This document shows, piece after piece, positions 23,972 to 32,761 of a stretch of DNA of 64,000 bases. A program made the position numbers and the translations under genes. The notes under the pieces are model-generated. The model was not told the origin of the DNA. It ran no database searches and saw only the letters and a program-made list of their open reading frames with translations. The stretch lies in assembly GCF_019550795.1 (NCBI RefSeq), contig NZ_CP080545.1:451001-515000 (forward strand), written 5' to 3'. Numbering within the stretch: position 1 is the stretch's first letter; every line of letters begins with the position of its first letter. The stretch is from Paenibacillus sp. sptzw28. Its GTDB lineage: Bacteria > Bacillota > Bacilli > Paenibacillales > Paenibacillaceae.

Positions 23972-25351
23972 ATGGTGGGCCAGAATAACAATGAAACCGC
24001 AGAAGACATGATTGATAAAGACCGTAAATACTTATGGCACAATATGACGCCGTACAGCGAGACGGATCGTCCGATGGTTGTGACGGAAGCGGCCGGATCA
24101 TGGATTACCGACCATAATGGAAAACGATATTTGGATGCCATGTCGGGACTATGGTGCGTCAATGTCGGATATGGAAGACAGGAACTCGCCGAGGCGGCCT
24201 ACAAACAGCTATCCACACTCCCGTACTACCCGCTCACCCAAAGTCATCTGCCCGCTATCCGGCTCGCGGAGAAGCTCAACGAGTGGCTCGAAGGCGAATA
24301 TGTCATATTCTTCTCCAACAGCGGTTCGGAAGCGAATGAGGCAGCCTTCAAAATCGCTCGCCAGTATCATGAGCAGTCCGGCGACCACAACCGGTACAAA
24401 TTCATTTCCCGGTACCGCGCTTACCATGGAAGCTCTATGGGCGCCCTTGCTGCTACGGGGCAGGCCCAGCGCAAGTATAAATATGAACCGCTTAGCGGCG
24501 GATTCCTGCATGTTTGTCCCCCTGACAGCTACCGCCGGCCCGCAGGCCAGTCGGTCGAGGATTTTAACCGGCAGTGCGCGCAGGCGATCGAAAATATGAT
24601 CTTATGGGAAGGCGTGGAGACGATCGCGGGAGTCATTATGGAGCCGGTCATTACGGGCGGCGGCATCATCGTCCCGCACTCGGTCTATACGGATAGAGTT
24701 CAGGAAATCTGCAATAAACACGGCGTGCTGCTTATCGTGGACGAGGTCATCTGCGGATTCGGCCGTTCGGGGGAGAAGTTCGGGCACCTCAACTTCGGCA
24801 TGAAGCCGGATATCGTGACGATGGCCAAGGGCCTGACCAGCGGCTACCTGCCGCTTTCCGCTACTGCGGTCCGCAAGGAAATTTATGAGGCGTTCAAGGA
24901 TCGGGAAATGTACAGCCATTTCCGTCACATCAACACATTCGGCGGGAACCCCGCTGCCTGCGCGCTCGCTCTGGAGAACCTTGAAGTGATGGAGAGGGAG
25001 AATCTGGTTGACCGCGCACGGGTACTCGGGAACCGGATGAAGGAAGAGTTTGCGGAATTGCTGGAGCACCCGCTTGTCGGAGATATCCGCACCTTCGGTC
25101 TGCTTCTGGGCATCGAGCTGGTTGCGAACAAGGAGACGAAGGAACCGGCTTCCCCGGCGGTCGTCAAGAAGATCATGGGTGAGTGCAAAAGCGCCGGCCT
25201 TATCATCGGGAAGAACGGGGATACGGTGGCAGGCTTCAACAATGTACTGACATTCGCTCCGCCATTGTCCTCTACTGATGATGACCTGGCATTTATCATT
25301 CAAACCTTCAAGAAAGTGATGAGCGATCAGATCGAAGGTGTTCCGTCATGA
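23972..25351 (+). CDS. Class III omega-aminotransferase, probable beta-alanine:pyruvate transaminase
   Basis: A 459-residue fold-type I PLP enzyme. It has [31 protein letters not shown], cofactor Asp257 ([12 protein letters not shown]) and the Schiff-base Lys286 in [10 protein letters not shown], the last in the form seen in beta-alanine transaminases. It passes the amino group of beta-alanine to pyruvate, giving malonate semialdehyde and alanine. Both products are handled by the flanking genes (semialdehyde dehydrogenase and alanine dehydrogenase). Its stop overlaps the ald start as ATGA. Choice of pyruvate as acceptor is inferred from the adjacent alanine dehydrogenase. Confidence 0.88.
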   Translation: MVGQNNNETAEDMIDKDRKYLWHNMTPYSETDRPMVVTEAAGSWITDHNGKRYLDAMSGLWCVNVGYGRQELAEAAYKQLSTLPYYPLTQSHLPAIRLAEKLNEWLEGEYVIFFSNSGSEANEAAFKIARQYHEQSGDHNRYKFISRYRAYHGSSMGALAATGQAQRKYKYEPLSGGFLHVCPPDSYRRPAGQSVEDFNRQCAQAIENMILWEGVETIAGVIMEPVITGGGIIVPHSVYTDRVQEICNKHGVLLIVDEVICGFGRSGEKFGHLNFGMKPDIVTMAKGLTSGYLPLSATAVRKEIYEAFKDREMYSHFRHINTFGGNPAACALALENLEVMERENLVDRARVLGNRMKEEFAELLEHPLVGDIRTFGLLLGIELVANKETKEPASPAVVKKIMGECKSAGLIIGKNGDTVAGFNNVLTFAPPLSSTDDDLAFIIQTFKKVMSDQIEGVPS

Positions 25352-26469
25352 TTACGATCGGCGTTCCCAAGGAAATCAAGAATAATGAGAACAGGGTAGC
25401 GATGACGCCCGCCTCGGTGAAGGAATACGTCAGGTCCGGGCACAGCGTCCGGGTTGAAACGGGCGCCGGGGCGGGAAGCGGCTTCGCGGATCAGGATTAC
25501 CGCGATGCGGGAGCGGCCATCGTCACGGGGGCGGAAGAGGCATGGTTCTCGGATATGGTAATTAAGGTGAAGGAGCCGCAGCGGGAAGAGTACCGGTATT
25601 TCCGCAGCGGCTTGATCCTCTACACTTATTTGCATCTGGCGCCGGATCCCGGGCTGACCGATGCGCTCGTCAGCGGCGGCGTAACCGCCATCGCGTATGA
25701 GACGATTCAATTGGATAACGGCAGCCTGCCCCTTCTGACTCCGATGAGCGAGGTGGCCGGCAGAATGTCCGTCCAGCTGGGCGCGCGTTTCCTGGAAAAC
25801 GCGGGTGGAGGTAAGGGTGTTCTGCTTGGCGGCGTTCCGGGGGTTGAGCCAGCCCGTGTCGTCATTATCGGCGGGGGCGTCGTAGGGACCAACGCTGCGA
25901 AGATGGCTGTCGGGCTGGGGGCGGACGTCACTTTGCTGGACATTAGCCCGGACCGCTTGCGCCAGCTGGATGACCAGTTTGGCGGGCGGCTCAAGACGGT
26001 CCAGTCAAACAGCTATACGATCAGGGAAGCGGTAAGGCGGGCGGACCTGCTGATCGGCGCCGTCCTGATTCCGGGAGCTCGGGCTCCGAAGCTTGTTACC
26101 GAAGATATGGTGAGAGAAATGCAGCAGGGCTCGGTAATCGTCGACGTAGCGATCGATCAAGGCGGCTCGGTTGAGACAATCGACCGGATAACGACTCACG
26201 ATAACCCGACCTATGAGAAGCACGGCGTCATCCACTACGCCGTCGCGAACATACCGGGGTCTGTCGCCCGAACCTCCACAATCGCGCTTACCAACGTGAC
26301 AACAGGCTACGGCCTGCAAATCGCGAATCGCGGCTACAAGCAGGCGGCGGCAGAGTTTCCGGCCATTGCCAAAGGCATTAATGTGACCGACGGCAAAGTG
26401 ACCTATCAAGCGGTTGCCGAAGCGCAGGGGTTGGCATATACCGATATCCGCCGGGCGCTGAGCGGGTAA
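25348..26469 (+). CDS. ald: Alanine dehydrogenase
   Basis: A 373-residue NAD-dependent enzyme. It begins [21 protein letters not shown], the family N terminus. Substrate-site residues are Lys75 (VIKVKEP) and His96 (TYLHLAPDP). The Rossmann motif is [22 protein letters not shown], and [21 protein letters not shown] is conserved. It deaminates alanine to pyruvate and ammonium, regenerating the acceptor used by the preceding transaminase and releasing nitrogen for assimilation. It is translationally coupled to the transaminase and ends the first operon. Confidence 0.95.
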   Translation: MITIGVPKEIKNNENRVAMTPASVKEYVRSGHSVRVETGAGAGSGFADQDYRDAGAAIVTGAEEAWFSDMVIKVKEPQREEYRYFRSGLILYTYLHLAPDPGLTDALVSGGVTAIAYETIQLDNGSLPLLTPMSEVAGRMSVQLGARFLENAGGGKGVLLGGVPGVEPARVVIIGGGVVGTNAAKMAVGLGADVTLLDISPDRLRQLDDQFGGRLKTVQSNSYTIREAVRRADLLIGAVLIPGARAPKLVTEDMVREMQQGSVIVDVAIDQGGSVETIDRITTHDNPTYEKHGVIHYAVANIPGSVARTSTIALTNVTTGYGLQIANRGYKQAAAEFPAIAKGINVTDGKVTYQAVAEAQGLAYTDIRRALSG

Positions 26470-26495
26470 GGGTGTCCGGCCAGGTGGAGATGGGT

Positions 26496-26636
26496 CTACT
26501 CCAGCTCCGGCGGCAGAATCATTCGTGTTGCCCGGCTGGTTTGGCGCTCGGATGATTCGGATACGCGGTCTTCTCCAGCCGAGCGGATATGTACAATCCG
26601 GATGCAGCTGAGTGAAGCGGCATCCGCCGCTACCAA
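26496..26636 (-). CDS. Possible small protein downstream of pucR
   Basis: A 46-residue frame (TTG at 26636) ending RATRMILPPELE. It is in the same phase as pucR and stays open right up to the pucR stop (26667-26669), about 56 codons in all. It could be a small downstream gene or a former C-terminal extension of an ancestral protein. AAGGAGAGG lies just after the pucR stop but about 20 bases from the TTG. No family is recognised. Confidence 0.25.
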   Translation of the reverse strand: MVAADAASLSCIRIVHIRSAGEDRVSESSERQTSRATRMILPPELE

Positions 26637-26666
26637 CTGATTGAACTTTCGCAGCGCCTCTCCTTG

Positions 26667-28352
26667 TTAGCCGCCCGATATTTTGTGATTATCGCTGAAC
26701 TTCTCGGGGTGCAGCAGTTGGTAGGCTCGCAGCGCGACCTGGATGGAGATGCGGTTCTCCGGAGCCATGAAATCCTCGCCCAGCAGCTCCGTTATTTTCT
26801 CCAGCCGGTAGTAGAGGGATTGCCGGACGATAAACAGCTTCTGGGCCGCTATTTGCTTGGAGCCGTCGTGGTCCAGATACACCTTGAGCGTAAGGAGCAG
26901 GTCGCTGCCTTTCACTTGGTCGTGATCGATCAGCGGGCCCAGATAATTGCGAATAAAGAGCTGCAAAGTTTTCCCGTCATTGAGGCCGAGCAGCAGCTGG
27001 AACACCCCGAGCTCTTCGTAGAACAGAATCGGCTTCCTGTAGCAGGCGTAGAGGGACAGTGCTTGCACGGCTTCCTGGTAGCTGCTGTAAGCATTTCTTA
27101 GGTGGCTGTAGGATTTGCCCACCCCGATCAGCAGCCTGAGGTCCTTCAGCTTCTCGTCCGCCTGAATAAGGTGGAGCGACGCCAGTGCCTGCTGCAGTCT
27201 CGCTTTGGTACCGACCTTCGACTTAATATCAAGCGCGATGACGGCGAGCCGGTTGTTCTTGAGCGTAATGAGCGGACGGAACGAATGTTTCTCGAGCGTG
27301 GAACGTAAAATCAAAGATAAATGCAGTCGAACGGACTCCCATTCGTGGTCAGGCATGCTCAGCCGCTCGTCGTACAGGTTTTCAATTTCAATCAGGCAGA
27401 CCCGGTAATTCAGCTCGTTCAGCCGTTTGAAATCCGGGCCGATCAAAGCTTTAATCTGCTTCTCATCGTCCAGTCCGCCGTTCATTAGCTCGTCGACCCA
27501 CAGGTTTTCCGAGTACAGCTTTCGCTCTTCCATATAACGGGTGCGCAGAAGCTCTTGGGCAATTGACAAAGAAGCCGAGTCCAGGAGCAGATAATCATAT
27601 TCCCCCGGCTTATGGTCGCAGAGCATCATTATATACGCCCAGTTCTGATCCATCGCGCCTATCGGCTTCAAGATCGCGGAAGAATTGCGGTATTCCCGGA
27701 GGGCAGGAGCCGTATTGGGCTTGATCTCATCAAGCTCGCCCCAGCAAGCATCGGCAAATTCAACCAGCGGAGCTTGATCTTCCGGCGATAAGGCCGGGAA
27801 GAACAAGGGTTTCCCTGGTAACGGCCGGTATATAAGCTGTGATCCGGTGCTCTTATACAGCAGCTTCAGAACGCTCATTTTCCCTTGCGAAGTAAGCGTA
27901 AGTCGATGAAATTCTCTGGATAGACTCTCGAGCTGCCGAAGCATTGTATGATGACGGTTAATGATCATCGAATGCAGATCCTGCGTAATGTCGACAAAAC
28001 GAACGGTATGCGGAAACAGAATGATCGGAAACCCATGAAGATTCGCGAGCTCCATCAACTCTTCCGAAACCGACTGAAAGTACGGTCCGAGCTCGATGCA
28101 TAAGCAGGCGGCGTTCTGTTTGATCAGATTTTCCACGAAGGTGACGGACGAAGCGGCTTCCAGATTAAACCCGAGACCTGTGGTGAGAATCATCTCTTCG
28201 CCATGAATCAGCGTTTCGAAGCTTGTAATTTCCAAAATATGCACCCACCGGATTTGACGATGCAGCCCGTTTTCTCCCGCAACCACCAGGGCATTGTGAA
28301 AAAGAGGCCGGTGCAGCGTTTCCCGAACGGTAAGATTGCGCTTCGAATCCAT
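26667..28352 (-). CDS. PucR-family transcriptional regulator
   Basis: A 561-residue regulator. The N-terminal PucR sensory domain (VRETLHRPLFHNALVVAGENGLHRQIRWVHILEI, then GEEMILTTGLG) covers about residues 8-130. A middle GGDEF-like/CdaR region follows. The C-terminal helix-turn-helix is LLLTLKVYLDHDGSKQIAAQKLFIVRQSLYYRLEKITELLG. PucR proteins activate purine and other nitrogen-compound catabolic genes. It is divergent from the dehydrogenase operon and lies between both pyrimidine operons, so it is probably their specific activator. Two GlnR/TnrA-type sites lie in the shared promoter region. Confidence 0.88.
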   Translation of the reverse strand: MDSKRNLTVRETLHRPLFHNALVVAGENGLHRQIRWVHILEITSFETLIHGEEMILTTGLGFNLEAASSVTFVENLIKQNAACLCIELGPYFQSVSEELMELANLHGFPIILFPHTVRFVDITQDLHSMIINRHHTMLRQLESLSREFHRLTLTSQGKMSVLKLLYKSTGSQLIYRPLPGKPLFFPALSPEDQAPLVEFADACWGELDEIKPNTAPALREYRNSSAILKPIGAMDQNWAYIMMLCDHKPGEYDYLLLDSASLSIAQELLRTRYMEERKLYSENLWVDELMNGGLDDEKQIKALIGPDFKRLNELNYRVCLIEIENLYDERLSMPDHEWESVRLHLSLILRSTLEKHSFRPLITLKNNRLAVIALDIKSKVGTKARLQQALASLHLIQADEKLKDLRLLIGVGKSYSHLRNAYSSYQEAVQALSLYACYRKPILFYEELGVFQLLLGLNDGKTLQLFIRNYLGPLIDHDQVKGSDLLLTLKVYLDHDGSKQIAAQKLFIVRQSLYYRLEKITELLGEDFMAPENRISIQVALRAYQLLHPEKFSDNHKISGG

Positions 28353-28401
28353 CCAACCCCTCGCTTTCGCACATATTCAATACCGCTATAATAGAAGTTT
28401 G

Positions 28402-28418
28402 TGTTAAATAATATAACA
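28402..28418. promoter_or_regulatory. GlnR/TnrA-type site, pucR side
   Basis: TGTTAAATAATATAACA fits TGTNAN7TNACA exactly (TGTTA-N7-TAACA). It lies 50 bases upstream of the pucR start codon and about 170 bases upstream of the divergent operon's first gene. Confidence 0.75.
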
Positions 28419-28505
28419 TATTGAATCAAATCTTTCATAGATTGCTGAGAGATACCACGCGTATGTATTAATAACATTGAAAATTTCTGAACATTTTAAT
28501 ATTTA

Positions 28506-28522
28506 TGTTATATTACATAACA
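28506..28522. promoter_or_regulatory. GlnR/TnrA-type site, dehydrogenase-operon side
   Basis: TGTTATATTACATAACA fits the consensus exactly, within 7-bp palindromic arms TATGTTA/TAACATA. It is centred 76 bases before the start codon at 28590. A weak -10-like stretch (CATAGATAAG, about 28543-28552) would place the site near -45, where TnrA activates. Confidence 0.75.
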
Positions 28523-28589
28523 TAGACTTCTTTTTTTGGAATCATAGATAAGCCTTCTTAACTATTACATTGCTTAGGAGGGGATAGGC

Positions 28590-29918
28590 ATGAACGGGTT
28601 TAGCATTGATGCGGACAGAGTGATGCGGCGAATTGAGAGACTTGCCCAAATTGGAAAAATCAGCGAAACGGGCGTCTGCCGGCTTGCTTTGTCCAAAGAG
28701 GACCGTGAAGCAGTGGACGTAGTGAGAATTTGGATGGAAGAGGCCGGCATGAAAGACCGGATCGATGCCTTCGGGAACCTCATTGGCCGCTTGGAAGGGC
28801 TTAACCCGGAAGCCCCCGCCGTTATGATCGGCTCGCATATCGATACCCAGCCGTATGCGGGAAGGTTTGACGGTATCGTCGGCGTGATAGGTGCGATCGA
28901 AACCGTTCAGACGCTCGTTGAGGCCGGTATCGTTCCGTCCGTTCCCATAGAGGTGGCGGCATTTTGCGACGAAGAAGGATGCAGATTCAATAAGGGGCTG
29001 TTCGGAGTCCGCGGCATACTCGGCCGTCTTGAGGATGGCGAGCTGGAGCGGGAGGATAAGAACGGCATTACGCGAAGGCAGGCGCTGCTCGAATTTGGCG
29101 GAGATCCGGAGCTGTTCGCCGGATCCGAGTACCCGCCCGGCCGGGTCGGGGCTTTTCTGGAGCTGCACATTGAACAGGGGCCGGTGCTCGAATCGCTGGA
29201 CCGTCCTGTTGGCATCGTAACCGGAATATCCGGGCCCCTGTGGTGGACAGTCGATATGTACGGCTTCGCCGGACATGCCGGATCGGTGCCGATGGGTCTT
29301 CGGAAGGACGCGCTTGTCGGCGCCGCCAAAGTCATCGTCGGACTGCAGGAGCTCGCTTCGGGCGACCCGGGAGCGCCTACGGTGGGGACGGTCGGGACCT
29401 TGAAGGTGTTCCCGGACTCGCGGAATATCATTCCGGAGCATGTTCAGTTCACCATCGATCTGCGCGACATCGATCTGCCGCGCCGGGATTCTCTGGAGCG
29501 GAAGCTTCGGACAATCATCGGGAATGCGGCGGCCGAACACGGTTTGAGCTATGAGATCCGGGAAGATACGAACAGCGAGCCGCGCTACTGTGCAGAGCAT
29601 ATCCTCGGTTCGATCAGGGAAGCGGCCCGGGAGATGGAGCTCGAGGCACCCGAGCTGATGAGCGGCCCGTTTCACGATTCGCTGGCCATGTCCTACTATT
29701 GCGATTACGGCATGATTTTTGTCCGGTGCAGGGAAGGAATCAGCCATAATCCGAAGGAGTACGCAAGCCCGGAGGACATTGCGGCGGGGGTGGAGCTGCT
29801 CTGCAGAACCGTTATAAAGATGTGCCGAGAACAAGACAGGCTGGAACTTGCGGTACAAAATGCACAAGCGGCAGAAGCAGCGCAAGCTGTATCGGGGCAA
29901 TCAGAACAAACGACATAG
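28590..29918 (+). CDS. M20-family Zn-dependent carbamoyl-amino acid hydrolase (beta-ureidopropionase / allantoate amidohydrolase type)
   Basis: A 442-residue hydrolase of the AllC/HyuC/PydB group. Metal ligands are recognisable in GSHIDTQPYAGRFDG (His83, Asp94), DEEGCRF (Glu128/Glu129) and ELHIEQGPVLE (His193). A late FHDSLAMS segment follows. The dimerisation lid is GFAGHAGSVPMGLRKDA. Such enzymes decarbamoylate N-carbamoyl-beta-alanine, N-carbamoyl amino acids or allantoate. Being first in the dehydrogenase-dihydropyrimidinase operon it should act on the ring-opened ureido acid. The C-terminal 20 residues are Ala/Gln-rich. The ribosome site is TAGGAGGGG. Confidence 0.85.
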   Translation: MNGFSIDADRVMRRIERLAQIGKISETGVCRLALSKEDREAVDVVRIWMEEAGMKDRIDAFGNLIGRLEGLNPEAPAVMIGSHIDTQPYAGRFDGIVGVIGAIETVQTLVEAGIVPSVPIEVAAFCDEEGCRFNKGLFGVRGILGRLEDGELEREDKNGITRRQALLEFGGDPELFAGSEYPPGRVGAFLELHIEQGPVLESLDRPVGIVTGISGPLWWTVDMYGFAGHAGSVPMGLRKDALVGAAKVIVGLQELASGDPGAPTVGTVGTLKVFPDSRNIIPEHVQFTIDLRDIDLPRRDSLERKLRTIIGNAAAEHGLSYEIREDTNSEPRYCAEHILGSIREAAREMELEAPELMSGPFHDSLAMSYYCDYGMIFVRCREGISHNPKEYASPEDIAAGVELLCRTVIKMCREQDRLELAVQNAQAAEAAQAVSGQSEQTT

Positions 29919-29930
29919 GAGGGATCACGG

Positions 29931-31316
29931 ATGGAACGACAAGCTTCACTTGGCATGCTGCCGCCGGAGAGAATCATCCGGAACTTCGCTGAAGTAAAGC
30001 CGGGGCTGACTCGCAAGGCGGCAATGGAAGAATCCAATCGCTGTCTGTATTGCTATGATGCGCCTTGTATTCAGGCATGCCCGACAGGTATTAACATTCC
30101 TTCTTTCATCAAAAGGATCGCCACCGACAATCTCAAAGGCTCCGCCGCGACAATTATGGATTCCAACCCGGTCGGCGCAAGCTGCTCGCGTGTCTGCCCG
30201 ACCGAAGTTCTATGCGAAGGCGCGTGTGTTCTGAATGGCCCTTCGAAGCCGATTATGATCGGGCTCCTCCAGCGTTACGCCACGGATTGGGCGATACAAA
30301 GCGGACAGCAGCTTTTTGATGCGGGACCTTCCAACGGGAGGAAGATCGCCGTCATCGGAGGCGGGCCTGCAGGGCTTTCCGCCGCAAGGGAGCTGGCGAG
30401 GGAAGGGTTCTCGGTTGTGATTTATGAAGCGAAGCCTCAAGCCGGGGGGCTTGATACCCACGGAATTGTCTCTTTCCGGCTGCCCCAGCATGTATCGCTG
30501 TGGGAGGTGGAGCAGGTCGAGAAACTCGGCGTCGAGATCCGCACCGGTGTCAAGGTGGGAGTGGATATACCTGCGGAACAGCTGATAGCGGAGTATGATG
30601 CGGTCATATTGGCGGCAGGTATGGGATATGTCCCGCCGATCGGCATTGAAGGCGAGGAACTCGAAGGCGTTTATGACGCCATCAAGCTCGTTGAGCATAC
30701 GAAGTCGGATCTGCCGCCGATCCCATTGGCCGGAGCGCGGGTGGCCGTCATCGGCGCGGGCAATACGGCGATCGATGCCGCCACCTGCTCCGTCAGGCTG
30801 GGGGCGGAGAACGTCAAGATTGTGTACCGGCGGACGAGGGAAGAGATGACGGCATACGATTTCGAATATGAATTCGCCAAGCAGGACGGCGTTGAATTCA
30901 ATTGGCTGACCGCGCCGAAGCGGATTCTCGGTGACAGCACCGGCAAGGTCACTCATCTGCAGTGTGTGCGGATGGCGCTCACGGCCGATGCGGGCAAGGA
31001 CGGAAGGCCGATTCCGGTACCCGTCGCGGGCTCTGAATTCCTCCTGCCTGTCGATGCCGTTGTACTGGCCATCGGACAGAAGCGCCAGATCAACCTCATT
31101 GAGCTGCTGGGTCTCGACCATGACCGCGGAGTGGTGCTGATCGATGAAACGACCCGCAGAACGTCTCATCCGAAGATTTACGCAGCCGGTGATATCGTGT
31201 TCGGAGCCGGCCAGGGTGAAGCAATGGTCGTTTCGGCGGCGGAGCAGGGGAAACAGACGGCATATGCGATCAGCAGACATTTTGCCGCAGAGCACGTTAG
31301 CCAGGCAGCGATATAA
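29931..31316 (+). CDS. preT: NAD-dependent dihydropyrimidine dehydrogenase, PreT subunit
   Basis: A 461-residue flavoprotein of the GltD/PreT type. The N-terminal ferredoxin-like part has CLYCYDAPCIQACPTG (Cys38, 41, 46, 50) and CSRVCPTEVLCEGAC, binding two Fe-S clusters. The FAD motif is VIGGGPAGLSAARELAREG. The NAD(P)H motif is VAVIGAGNTAIDAATCSVRLGA, and the end is YAAGDIVFGAGQGEAMVVSA. PreT takes electrons from NADH and passes them to PreA to reduce uracil or thymine. It follows the hydrolase by 12 bases. A 150-base gap, with no feature I can name, separates it from preA. Confidence 0.93.
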   Translation: MERQASLGMLPPERIIRNFAEVKPGLTRKAAMEESNRCLYCYDAPCIQACPTGINIPSFIKRIATDNLKGSAATIMDSNPVGASCSRVCPTEVLCEGACVLNGPSKPIMIGLLQRYATDWAIQSGQQLFDAGPSNGRKIAVIGGGPAGLSAARELAREGFSVVIYEAKPQAGGLDTHGIVSFRLPQHVSLWEVEQVEKLGVEIRTGVKVGVDIPAEQLIAEYDAVILAAGMGYVPPIGIEGEELEGVYDAIKLVEHTKSDLPPIPLAGARVAVIGAGNTAIDAATCSVRLGAENVKIVYRRTREEMTAYDFEYEFAKQDGVEFNWLTAPKRILGDSTGKVTHLQCVRMALTADAGKDGRPIPVPVAGSEFLLPVDAVVLAIGQKRQINLIELLGLDHDRGVVLIDETTRRTSHPKIYAAGDIVFGAGQGEAMVVSAAEQGKQTAYAISRHFAAEHVSQAAI

Positions 31317-31468
31317 GCTGAGAACGAACGCAGACCTGCCGAAGCGAGCTTGCTGCTCAAGGGGGCTCAAGCTAGACAGGAAGCTTCAGAAAGCTTCAGC
31401 TTATCCTTCTGCAGGTGAGCTGGCTGATGCACGGGCAACACATCTCAAATCAGGAAGGGTGAGAAGCG

Positions 31469-32758
31469 ATGGCGGATTTAAGCATTAATCTGGCGGGCAT
31501 TAAATCGCCTAATCCTTTTTGGCTGGCATCCGCGCCGCCCACGAATACGGGATATCAGGTTCAGCGTGCCTTAGAAGCGGGATGGGGCGGGGCGGTATGG
31601 AAGACGCTTGGCGAGCCGATCATCAACACCTCATCCCGGTTCGCGGCCGTGCATTTTGGCGGCCAGCGGGTAGCGGGTTTCAATAACATCGAACTGATTA
31701 CCGACCGGCCCTTGGAGGTGAACCTGAAGGAAATATACGAGACGAAGAAGAGGTTTCCGAACCATGCGCTCGTCGTTTCCCTCATGGTCGAGCCGACAAG
31801 GGAGAAGTGGCACGAAATCGTCAAGCGGGTGGAAGCGGTCGGCGTGGACGGTCTGGAGCTTAACTTCGGCTGTCCGCACGGCATGGCGGAGCGCGGTATG
31901 GGCGCGGCTTCAGGGCAGCAGCCCGATCTGGTTGAGAAGCAGACGATGTGGGTGAAGGAGGTCGCCCAGACGCCTGTAATCGTCAAGCTGACCCCCAACA
32001 TTACGGATATTACCGCCACAGCGCGGCATGCCGTGCTTGGCGGAGCGGATGCGATCAGCTTGATCAATACAATCAACAGCTTGGCGGGCGTTGACATCCA
32101 CTCATGGAACACGATCCCCCACGTCGGCGGCAAAGGGGCGCACGGCGGTTACTGCGGACCGGCGGTGAAGCCGATCGCACTCAATATGGTGGCGGAATGC
32201 GCCAGGAATGAGGGGGTCGGCGTCCCGATTTCCGGGATCGGCGGCATCTCCAACTGGCAGGACACCGTCGAGTTTATGCTGATGGGCGCTACCGGCGTTC
32301 AAATCTGTACCGCAGCGATGCATCACGGCTTCCGCATTGTGGAAGAGATGATTGACGGGCTGAACAACTATCTCGATGATAAAGGCATTGCTTCGGTGAC
32401 GGATCTGATCGGGCAAAGCGTCCCAAGGTATTCCGATTGGGGCGATCTGGACCTCAATTATAAAGTCGTCGCCCGCATCAATACGGAGACGTGCATCAAC
32501 TGCAACAAATGCCATATCGCCTGCGAGGATACGTCGCATCAATGCATCGATATGCTGACAGGCGATCAAGGCGATCGTTACCTGCAGGTCCGTGAAGAAG
32601 ATTGTGTCGGCTGCAATCTTTGTTCGATCGTATGCCCGGTCGACGGCGCGATCGAAATGGTGGAGCTGCCGAATGAACAGGCGCCGATGAGCTGGAATGA
32701 AAGGCAGAGCGCGATAAACAAGCTGAATGCTGATCCTACCAGGATGGAGGTCATATAA
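31469..32758 (+). CDS. preA: NAD-dependent dihydropyrimidine dehydrogenase, PreA subunit
   Basis: A 429-residue protein with an FMN-binding DHOD-like barrel in residues 1-320: FWLASAPPTNTG, NFGCPHGMAERGMG, IVKLTPNITDI, and GIGGISNWQD with GATGVQICTA for FMN phosphate. Two [4Fe-4S] sites follow: Cys342/345/348/352 and Cys379/382/385/389. It reduces uracil to dihydrouracil using electrons from PreT. The position matching the catalytic cysteine of mammalian dihydropyrimidine dehydrogenase is Ser148 (AASGQ). The ribosome site is GGAAGGGTGAG. hydA starts 3 bases after its stop. Confidence 0.93.
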   Translation: MADLSINLAGIKSPNPFWLASAPPTNTGYQVQRALEAGWGGAVWKTLGEPIINTSSRFAAVHFGGQRVAGFNNIELITDRPLEVNLKEIYETKKRFPNHALVVSLMVEPTREKWHEIVKRVEAVGVDGLELNFGCPHGMAERGMGAASGQQPDLVEKQTMWVKEVAQTPVIVKLTPNITDITATARHAVLGGADAISLINTINSLAGVDIHSWNTIPHVGGKGAHGGYCGPAVKPIALNMVAECARNEGVGVPISGIGGISNWQDTVEFMLMGATGVQICTAAMHHGFRIVEEMIDGLNNYLDDKGIASVTDLIGQSVPRYSDWGDLDLNYKVVARINTETCINCNKCHIACEDTSHQCIDMLTGDQGDRYLQVREEDCVGCNLCSIVCPVDGAIEMVELPNEQAPMSWNERQSAINKLNADPTRMEVI

Positions 32759-32761
32759 GCC

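Noticed and set aside
28542..29900. 452-codon open frame on the minus strand opposite the M20 hydrolase
   Set aside because: Antisense shadow of a GC-rich gene; composition is Arg/His/Leu-rich without domains.
30210..31370. 386-codon minus-strand frame opposite preT
   Set aside because: Antisense shadow; no start signals and no family motifs.
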